A DNA stretch of 64,000 nt from NCBI GenBank assembly GCA_013388835.1, contig JACAEL010000068.1:1-64000 (forward strand), given 5' to 3'. The notes beneath the pieces were generated by a model that had not been told where the DNA came from, made no database searches, and was given only the letters and a program-made list of their open reading frames with translations. Made by a program: the position numbers and the translations under genes. This DNA comes from Candidatus Thorarchaeota archaeon. Lineage in GTDB: Archaea; Asgardarchaeota; Thorarchaeia; Thorarchaeales; Thorarchaeaceae. Numbering within the stretch: position 1 is the stretch's first letter; each line of letters opens with the position of its first letter. Positions 58,659 through 64,000 of the stretch are shown piece after piece.

Positions 58659-59621
58659 GTGACCATCCGGGACATCGTCTTCAATCCAAACGTCCGTTTC
58701 ATCCTAAGTGGAGGAAAGGGGGGTGTCGGCAAGACGTCTTGTGCAGGCGCGATTGCAGTCCTGTCAGCCAGACACGGTCTCAGAACACTTGTGATATCTA
58801 CCGACCCTGCCCACAGCCTGAGCGACAGCTTTGACCAGAACCTGTCGGGCGGAGAGATAATACCTATCGAGGGGTTCAACAACCTGTGGGGTATGGAGAT
58901 CAATACTGAGAAGGGAATGAAGGAGTTCCAAGACAGTCTGAGTGGAGCTTCACCGGGACCTGAGATGGAGATGGCCACCCAGTTTCTGGGCGGGATGGAG
59001 GGGATGACACCACCCGGTTCAGACGAAGCAATGGCCTTTGGCAAGATGCTCGAGTTCATCGGCGATAACAGCTATGACAGAGTCGTGTTCGACACGGCAC
59101 CCACTGGTCACACACTCAAGCTACTGGAGCTGCCAGACCTCTTGGACACATGGCTTGGCAAGATACTGACCCTCAGACAGAGGCTAAGCGGCATGTTCTC
59201 GGGACTCCGCGCAATGATGGGCGGCGAACCTCAGGAGGACAACTCATGGGAGATGCTTCAGCAGACCAAGGAGAAGATACGTGCTGCGAGGGTTGAGCTC
59301 TCAGACCCAGAGGTGACGCAGTTCGTAGTAGTGATGATTCCGGAAGCAATGGCACTGTTTGAGACCCAGAGGCTGATTGCAAGCCTGAACACATGGCACA
59401 TCCCAGTGAGCAACCTGATTGTCAACCAGCTTGTGCCACCCAATCCGACCTGTGCGTTCTGTAGCAGAAGGCATGAGATGCAGAAGACGAACATGGCCGA
59501 CATAAGGGAGATATATCATGACCTGGACATCGTCGAAGTGCCACTATTTGACAGGGAGATACGAGGCACGGATGGTCTCATGGAATTGGGAAGGATACTA
59601 GTGGGAGAGGAGGACATCTAG
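58659..59621 (+). CDS. get3: Get3/ArsA-type ATPase for membrane-protein targeting
   Basis: The 320-residue ATPase has the deviant Walker A GGKGGVGKTS at residues 19-28, the switch I region STDPAHSLSDSFDQ and the switch II region FDTAPTGHTLKLLELP. It has a methionine-rich helical domain (SGMFSGLRAMMGG). A CxxC, NPTCAFCSRRHEMQ, near residue 266 binds the zinc that joins the Get3 dimer. The CxxC and helical domain favour Get3, which delivers tail-anchored proteins, over arsenite transport. The GTG start has AGAGG upstream. A tiny membrane-protein gene follows directly. Confidence 0.92.
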   Translation: MTIRDIVFNPNVRFILSGGKGGVGKTSCAGAIAVLSARHGLRTLVISTDPAHSLSDSFDQNLSGGEIIPIEGFNNLWGMEINTEKGMKEFQDSLSGASPGPEMEMATQFLGGMEGMTPPGSDEAMAFGKMLEFIGDNSYDRVVFDTAPTGHTLKLLELPDLLDTWLGKILTLRQRLSGMFSGLRAMMGGEPQEDNSWEMLQQTKEKIRAARVELSDPEVTQFVVVMIPEAMALFETQRLIASLNTWHIPVSNLIVNQLVPPNPTCAFCSRRHEMQKTNMADIREIYHDLDIVEVPLFDREIRGTDGLMELGRILVGEEDI

Positions 59622-59720
59622 ATGCGACATGCAACAAGGAAGAAGGTCCTGTCACTCCTGCTGTTGACCCTGTTCTTGCTCTCCGCAGTGGCCGCAGTGT
59701 ATCTGCTCTACAGACCTTGA
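59622..59720 (+). CDS. 32-residue membrane protein directly after get3
   Basis: ATG 59622 follows the get3 stop without any gap, and GGAGAGGAGG lies about nine bases upstream, so translation is well supported. The product has a short basic start, RHATRKK, one hydrophobic helix, LSLLLLTLFLLSAVAAVYLL, and ends two residues later. A helix at the very C-terminus is the form recognised by Get3. The protein may be a client or a membrane anchor of Get3. Confidence 0.7.
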   Translation: MRHATRKKVLSLLLLTLFLLSAVAAVYLLYRP

Positions 59721-59753
59721 TAGACAGTCGGACCGTGACGAGAACACTGACGA

Positions 59754-59897
59754 CTAGATGCCAGTCACACGCTTGACAACTGGCGGTCGGATCTTGTAGA
59801 GAATCCTGCCTCCACAGTAGGGACACTTCACACCAGGTAGTGTCTGAAGCCCTTCCCTGGTCACTTCCTTGTGGCAACTATGACAGACATAGACCAT
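59754..59897 (-). CDS. rpoP: DNA-directed RNA polymerase subunit P (Rpo12)
   Basis: The 47-residue protein has the single zinc ribbon of archaeal RpoP and eukaryal Rpb12. YVCHSCHKEV is followed by LPGVKCPYCGGRILYKIRPP and VVKRV at the end, which is the invariant tail of the family. It is a structural subunit of RNA polymerase. The gene is convergent with get3 and precedes the radical SAM gene region. It is too short to be found by length filters but the signature is unmistakable. Confidence 0.96.
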   Translation of the reverse strand: MVYVCHSCHKEVTREGLQTLPGVKCPYCGGRILYKIRPPVVKRVTGI

Positions 59898-59945
59898 GCG
59901 TGATTCCCAAGACCGCACAACTGGTTGACAATATGAAGGTTTGCT

Positions 59946-61553
59946 TCAGTGCCTGCCAGCAGTGTCAGCTTCTGGTATGACCTCACCGGCTAGAAGACTT
60001 GGGCTGACTACAGAGGTCACTCTCACGGTGACGACAGTGCCGGGCGAGAAGCCTCCGGTCACCGTCATCATTGGACCGTTTTCAAGACCGTACACGATTG
60101 TCTGGCCGAAATGTTCCCAGGAGGGCTCGGCCGCAATCCCTCGAACAAGCCGCCCCACGTAGTCCTCCTTCTTGGACAGGTTGATGCGGTTTGCCTCCTT
60201 CCGCAGGGCACTGGCGACTGGGTCGTTCCTGTTCGAGTCTGGGAAGCCATCAAAGGCGGTACATGGAAGAGACTGAAAGCCGTAGAGGATTATCCTTCCG
60301 GCCCCTGCCTCACTGAGCTGTCTCATGAGAGCGACAGACTCTGCTACCGACTCGGGGGATTCCTCCGGCAGTCCGTAGATGAAGTAGACGAAGGGGCTCA
60401 TCCCGTGTGCGTGGGCGGTCCTGACGGCCCGTATGACGTCATCTGGCGAGCCGCACTTTCCTATGCGCTTCATGTGACTGGCAGAACCGGTCTCCACACC
60501 AATGTTTGGACGACTACCGGGGAGCAGCTCGGAGAGAAGTTCGGCTACTCGGTCATCAAGAAGACAGGCCTTAATGTTCTCGATTGAGAGGTGGCAGCTG
60601 CCATTCCGGAACTCCTCAATGTGCGTCACAGTGGACAGAAGACTGCGAATAGCATCAAGGTTTGCTCGTGGGTGGCATGGGTCAGTCAACGGATAGGGAG
60701 CCCTGAAGTAGTCCAAGAAGTCCGGCGCCTCGAGGACGACACGATGAACACCAAGCTGAACCAGCTCACGAATCTCGCGGGCAATCGACTCTACGCTTCG
60801 AGACCTGGGTGGCCCCCAGGTGCCAGGCACACTGCAGAAACCACAGCCGGGTGGAATGCCCTGTGGACAGTCGAGACGAGTCATCGGATCCTCCGACTCG
60901 CAGTTGCCACACTCATTGCACAGACGGCCGTTTGGCAGTCTCATCGACGGTCTGCGATAGTTGGAACACCCTCTCAAGACCTCCACATACACCTTGCTTG
61001 CCTGATAGGTCGCGTAGTCAACGATTCTCGTCGTGGAGGGCGTGACAGTGTCAGACAGCCGGTCAGGGGGAACCAGAGGTCTTGGGGCCGTGATCTTAGG
61101 CCCATGCGGACTCAGATACGCAATCCCTCTCACGTCCTCAAGATTGCATTGTGATGCCAGCGCATCTGCATCAAGTAGTTCCCTCAGTGTCAGCTCTGCC
61201 TCCCCAATCACTACCAGGTCAGGACGAACCTCCCTGAGCAGGGTGAGTGGGTCTGACGCGATGGGACCCCCCACCAGTACCGGGCCATGTCTGGACTGCC
61301 TCCGCCACGTCCGGACCAGCTGCTCAACAGCAGCCAGGTCCATGGTCATTGCACTGACTGCAAGTACATCGTACCCAGTCATCTTTCGATTGTTGGAGAG
61401 CAGGTCCTCTACTCGATGTATCCTGCAGCTGACCCCTCGCTTTTCTAGGACTCCGGCCACAGTCCTAGGCCCACTGCCAATCGAGTCACGAGATGTGGCA
61501 CGCTGCCCTCGTCCAGCGCTCAGAGCGTCAACCACCAAGACTCTGTCATTCAA
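59946..61553 (-). CDS. radical SAM enzyme with B12-binding-like and TRAM domains
   Basis: The 535-residue protein has an N-terminal B12-binding-like domain (GYDVLAVSAMTMDLAAVEQL, then VLVGGPIASDP). A radical SAM core follows with LRGCSNYRRP, CNECGNC and CPQGIPPGCGFCSV near residues 200-245, then VETGSASHMKRIGKCGSPDD. A C-terminal TRAM-like domain ends the protein (GQTIVYGLENGPMMTVTGGF then PGTVVTVRVTSV). The cluster-binding cysteines lie in the expanded form C-x7-C-x2-C known in one archaeal family. TRAM suggests an RNA substrate, perhaps a tRNA methylthio-type modification. Confidence 0.85.
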   Translation of the reverse strand: MNDRVLVVDALSAGRGQRATSRDSIGSGPRTVAGVLEKRGVSCRIHRVEDLLSNNRKMTGYDVLAVSAMTMDLAAVEQLVRTWRRQSRHGPVLVGGPIASDPLTLLREVRPDLVVIGEAELTLRELLDADALASQCNLEDVRGIAYLSPHGPKITAPRPLVPPDRLSDTVTPSTTRIVDYATYQASKVYVEVLRGCSNYRRPSMRLPNGRLCNECGNCESEDPMTRLDCPQGIPPGCGFCSVPGTWGPPRSRSVESIAREIRELVQLGVHRVVLEAPDFLDYFRAPYPLTDPCHPRANLDAIRSLLSTVTHIEEFRNGSCHLSIENIKACLLDDRVAELLSELLPGSRPNIGVETGSASHMKRIGKCGSPDDVIRAVRTAHAHGMSPFVYFIYGLPEESPESVAESVALMRQLSEAGAGRIILYGFQSLPCTAFDGFPDSNRNDPVASALRKEANRINLSKKEDYVGRLVRGIAAEPSWEHFGQTIVYGLENGPMMTVTGGFSPGTVVTVRVTSVVSPSLLAGEVIPEADTAGRH

Positions 61554-61616
61554 TGGAACAACTCAGCTCACTTACGGGCGGGTCGAACTCATCGCGTGGT
61601 CAAGCTCAGTTGAACT

Positions 61617-61624
61617 TATATGTA
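61617..61624 (+). promoter_or_regulatory. candidate TATA box of the aIF1 gene
   Basis: CTTATATG lies about 60 bases before the aIF1 start region and just beyond the start of the divergent radical SAM gene. It leaves a leader of roughly 30-40 bases containing AGGAG at 61671-61675. Confidence 0.35.
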
Positions 61625-61685
61625 CGACTGACGACAAAGAGGCACGCCAAAATCCAAGTCAACAAAACTCAGGAGAAAATGAACT

Positions 61686-62027
61686 CTGTCAGAACGACGC
61701 GGCATATGTCCGAACTGTGGTCTCCCGGTGGATCTATGCGTCTGTGAGACGATAGCCCAAGAGGAGGCAAGAATCACGGTGACTGTGGAACGCAGGAAGT
61801 GGGGGCGCCTCACTACCATTGTCACAGGCTTCGACAAGAGCATCGACCTAGGTGAGATGGCGGGCAAACTCAAGAGCAAACTTGCATGCGGTGGAGCAGC
61901 GAAACACGGTCATGTAGAGCTTCAGGGCGACCACAGAGGTGTGATCCAAGACATTCTTGTCAACCTAGGATTCCCCCAAGATATAATCCACATTGACTGG
62001 TCATTTACGGAAGATGGCAGACGATAA
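61686..62027 (+). CDS. translation initiation factor aIF1 (SUI1) with unusual start
   Basis: aIF1 guards start-codon selection on the small ribosomal subunit. The SUI1 domain is clear, ARITVTVERRKWGRLTTIVT then LKSKLACGGAAKHGHVELQG and LVNLGFPQDIIHIDW. Upstream in the same frame is the archaeal zinc-knuckle start ICPNCGLPVDLCVCE, which is normal for the family. No ATG, GTG or TTG lies before that knuckle, and a TGA at 61680-61682 closes the frame. The only near-start is CTG 61686, ten bases after AGGAG, giving 113 residues. An ATG at 61679 is in another frame and would need a frameshift. GTG 61728 would lose the first CxxC. Confidence 0.85.
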   Translation: MSERRGICPNCGLPVDLCVCETIAQEEARITVTVERRKWGRLTTIVTGFDKSIDLGEMAGKLKSKLACGGAAKHGHVELQGDHRGVIQDILVNLGFPQDIIHIDWSFTEDGRR

Positions 62028-62069
62028 TCATGCTTCGTGTGCTTTTCCTTGAGAGAGCCGGACGCGGTT

Positions 62070-62987
62070 CTATTTGTCAACAGACTCATCCATAGAGATG
62101 TCCAACACACGGACGATCTCCTTGTAACGATTGCGTACCGTCACTTCCGTGACACGTGCCACCTCAGCAATCTCCCGCTGGGTACGCCGCTCGTCAAGCA
62201 TGATTGACGCCACATAGATAGCAGCTGCTGCTAGCCCCAGAGGGTCTCGACCAATCGTCAGTCCCTTGTCTCTGCTCTGGTGCAGTATCTCCACAGTCCT
62301 CAGCTGCACTGGGCTTGAGAGTGAGAGTTCTGTGGCGAAACGCGAGATGTAGTCGATGGGATTGGAGAGCGGAATCTTGATGCTCAGACTGCGAAGGAGA
62401 AGCCGGTAACACTGTCCTAGCTTCTTTCGGTCCACTCGCGACACATCCGCAATCTCATCGATAGGGCGCGGCTTGAGCCGTATCCGACACGCTGCATAGA
62501 GAGTAGCAGCCACCATGGCCTCAATTGAGCGACCGCGGACCAACTTTTGGACTATTGACTTCCGATAGAGCAGGGCGGAGAGCTCCTGTATGGGTTTGGG
62601 AATCCCCAGCTGAGAAGCGAGTCGTTCCAGCTCGGACATCGCCTGAGCAAGGTTTCGGTCTATGGATGAGTGGACCCTGCTGCGTATCTGCCACTTGCGT
62701 AGACGGTAGATCTCAGACCTGCGTGTGGGAGACAGTTTTCTCCCAGCAGTGTCACGGTCGCGCCAGTCTATGACAGTAGACAGACCCTTGTCATGCACGG
62801 TGTAACGCATGGGTGCTCCAACACGACTTCGTACATCCGACTCTTCAGAACTGAAAGCCCTCCACTCGGCGCCCGTGTCGATTCGGTGGTCAGAGAGGAC
62901 CAGTCCGCATCCTGAGCATACGCGCTCTCCACGTGTGGTGTCCTCAACCACATTTGAAGACCCGCACTCTGGACAGGTGACCTTCAT
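62070..62987 (-). CDS. tfb: transcription initiation factor B (TFB), copy 2
   Basis: The 305-residue protein has the full TFB layout. The zinc ribbon is CPECGSSNVVEDTTRGERVC with SGCG, and the B-finger/linker EWRAFSSEESDVRSRVGAP. The cyclin repeats include RSIEAMVAATLYAACRI and DPLGLAAAAIYVAS, and the C-terminal HTH is TQREIAEVARVTEVTVRNRY. It is closely related to copy 1 at 44729, most strongly in the linker and HTH. ATG 62987 has AGGTGG upstream; a TTG 19 codons earlier is possible. Convergent with aIF1. Confidence 0.96.
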   Translation of the reverse strand: MKVTCPECGSSNVVEDTTRGERVCSGCGLVLSDHRIDTGAEWRAFSSEESDVRSRVGAPMRYTVHDKGLSTVIDWRDRDTAGRKLSPTRRSEIYRLRKWQIRSRVHSSIDRNLAQAMSELERLASQLGIPKPIQELSALLYRKSIVQKLVRGRSIEAMVAATLYAACRIRLKPRPIDEIADVSRVDRKKLGQCYRLLLRSLSIKIPLSNPIDYISRFATELSLSSPVQLRTVEILHQSRDKGLTIGRDPLGLAAAAIYVASIMLDERRTQREIAEVARVTEVTVRNRYKEIVRVLDISMDESVDK

Positions 62988-63232
62988 GGAACTGTAGCCA
63001 CCTAGTTCTTTGCCGTTGCCGGCCTGTGCTCGTGAGTTGTTCAAATGCAGTTTCCCCTAGAGAACTGTGTTCAGTCGGAACTCTACGTCCTTGCAGCCAA
63101 CCAAAGGGGTCAATGACCTAGCATGAAGAATTGTAAAACTGCGCTTTTAATGATTGTGGGACTTGACCCGGTGTTATGCTTGTGAGGTCAGGAGACCAGA
63201 CAACGGCCATGTGCAGACCAATACGATGTGCT

Positions 63233-64000
63233 CTAGGTGGTTATCTCGTGACCATCCTCAGTTATTATCACCGTGTGCTCGTTCTGCGATACGAACGTAC
63301 CTTTCTCCTCAGCAAGCACATGATGTGCATACAAGGCGCCATTTGAGCGGAGTTCTCTGATTGCCATCTTGAGCGCGGTATGGTTCATCCTTTCGGCAAG
63401 CCAGCGCTCTGCAAAGGGGAACTCACGGTATTCCTTTCGGACAATCCCCAAGAACTGCTTCGTGCCCTTGAAGCGCACGGGCACACGAATGGGCAACAAC
63501 TGGTAGATCAGAGGATTTGGCAGGTCGGTCACATTTCCCGACCCGGTGCTTGCAAAGGTCTCCACTGCATAGACCTCTCCAACCTCGACAGTGACCTCCG
63601 ACTTTCCGGACACGCAGGGAATCTGCTTGTCAGAGTGCAACTCGTACGCCTTGAGCTGATGCCCGGACAACTGACGTATGGGTTGGAAGCCAGCGCTCTT
63701 TATCGTGTCTTCTATGAGTGCGCCAATGGTGTTCAGCTTGGCTCCCGGGCGAAGAAGCTCGATTGCGACTCTCGTAGCATCTTCAGAGGCCTTCACAAGC
63801 GACTGATGCTCAGGGTTGAGCGCCACCGTGAACGCACTGTCAGAGATACACCCATCAACGTGTGCACCCACATCAATAGTCACGAGGTCACCCTCCTCGA
63901 TTACGGATGCGTCATTCACGGGACATGTGTAGTGGGCAGCAACGTTGTTGAGTGAGATGTTACACGGGAAGGCAGTACCAGTCGCATGCTGTCTGATGTA
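63233..64000 (-). CDS. map: methionine aminopeptidase, 5' end outside the window
   Basis: The visible 255 residues cover most of a type 2-like archaeal methionine aminopeptidase, which removes the initiator Met. The frame is open to the right edge and starts mid-protein at YIRQHATGTAFPCNIS. Conserved parts are LNNVAAHYTCP (His), VTIDVGAHVDGCISDSAFTV (two Asp), QLSGHQLKAYELH (His), YAVETFASTG (Glu) and SQNEHTVIIT (Glu). About 40 N-terminal residues should lie beyond the edge. The stop is at 63233-63235. Confidence 0.94.
   Translation of the reverse strand, partial: YIRQHATGTAFPCNISLNNVAAHYTCPVNDASVIEEGDLVTIDVGAHVDGCISDSAFTVALNPEHQSLVKASEDATRVAIELLRPGAKLNTIGALIEDTIKSAGFQPIRQLSGHQLKAYELHSDKQIPCVSGKSEVTVEVGEVYAVETFASTGSGNVTDLPNPLIYQLLPIRVPVRFKGTKQFLGIVRKEYREFPFAERWLAERMNHTALKMAIRELRSNGALYAHHVLAEEKGTFVSQNEHTVIITEDGHEITT

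Overview
The window is almost certainly archaeal. It carries two transcription factor B genes, RNA polymerase subunit P, an archaeal/eukaryal-type leucyl-tRNA synthetase, a tRNA-splicing endonuclease, XPB helicase with Bax1, Get3, aIF1 and a type 2-like methionine aminopeptidase. Many genes have TATA boxes 25-35 bases before the start codon. It also holds the archaeal/eukaryal selenocysteine pathway (EFSec, SepSecS, PSTK and tRNA-Sec) and a vhuDGAU-like hydrogenase operon. Outside methanogens that combination points to an Asgard archaeon of Lokiarchaeota/Thorarchaeota type. This placement is inference; there is no rRNA gene in the window.

Layout. 1-400 is the leader-distal tail of a CRISPR array. 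501-1448 is a membrane protein. 1905-11724 is a type III-B CRISPR operon: a CARF-HEPN nuclease with an extra C-terminal CARF-like domain, Cmr1 to Cmr6, a CARF-only protein and a PIN-like nuclease. The unit is bracketed by a direct repeat made from the 3' end of the membrane-protein gene. 11993-14913 is XPB plus Bax1. 15293-17779 is a PhoU/TrkA-C protein and an MgtE-like transporter. 18238-19544 holds two divergent paralogues that resemble SAVED domains. 20080-23365 has a secreted subtilase, a secreted protein and a two-HTH regulator. 23475-31036 is metabolic: a PreA-like oxidoreductase, an M24 peptidase, a PfkB kinase, then MoaD, a cyclic amidohydrolase, a ferredoxin and a tungsten aldehyde oxidoreductase. 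31606-34464 is the hydrogenase operon with a split large subunit. 34581-38958 has an A-type flavoprotein and LeuRS. 39378-44500 is a mixed set of small and poorly known genes. 44729-50027 has TFB and the selenocysteine locus. 50109-64000 is mostly informational and envelope genes: a NapH-like ferredoxin, a ModE-type regulator, an AIR-synthase homologue, EndA, UppP, Get3 with a tiny membrane protein, RpoP, a radical SAM enzyme, aIF1, a second TFB and a partial MetAP.

How the genes work together. The CRISPR operon reads as a cyclic-oligoadenylate system. Cas10 keeps the GGDD cyclase motif but lacks the N-terminal HD nuclease, so interference would depend on Cmr4/Cmr6 RNA cleavage and on cOA-activated effectors. 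The candidates are the HEPN protein, the CARF/PIN pair and perhaps the nearby SAVED-like proteins. The selenocysteine locus runs EFSec, SepSecS, an unknown 218-residue gene, then tRNA-Sec on one strand, with PSTK converging on it. The unknown gene is a candidate new selenocysteine factor. The hydrogenase keeps the vhu gene order, including a separate C-terminal ligand peptide, but that peptide has cysteine instead of selenocysteine and altered flanking residues.

Limits: all assignments come from reading translated sequence and motifs by eye. No database search or folding was run.
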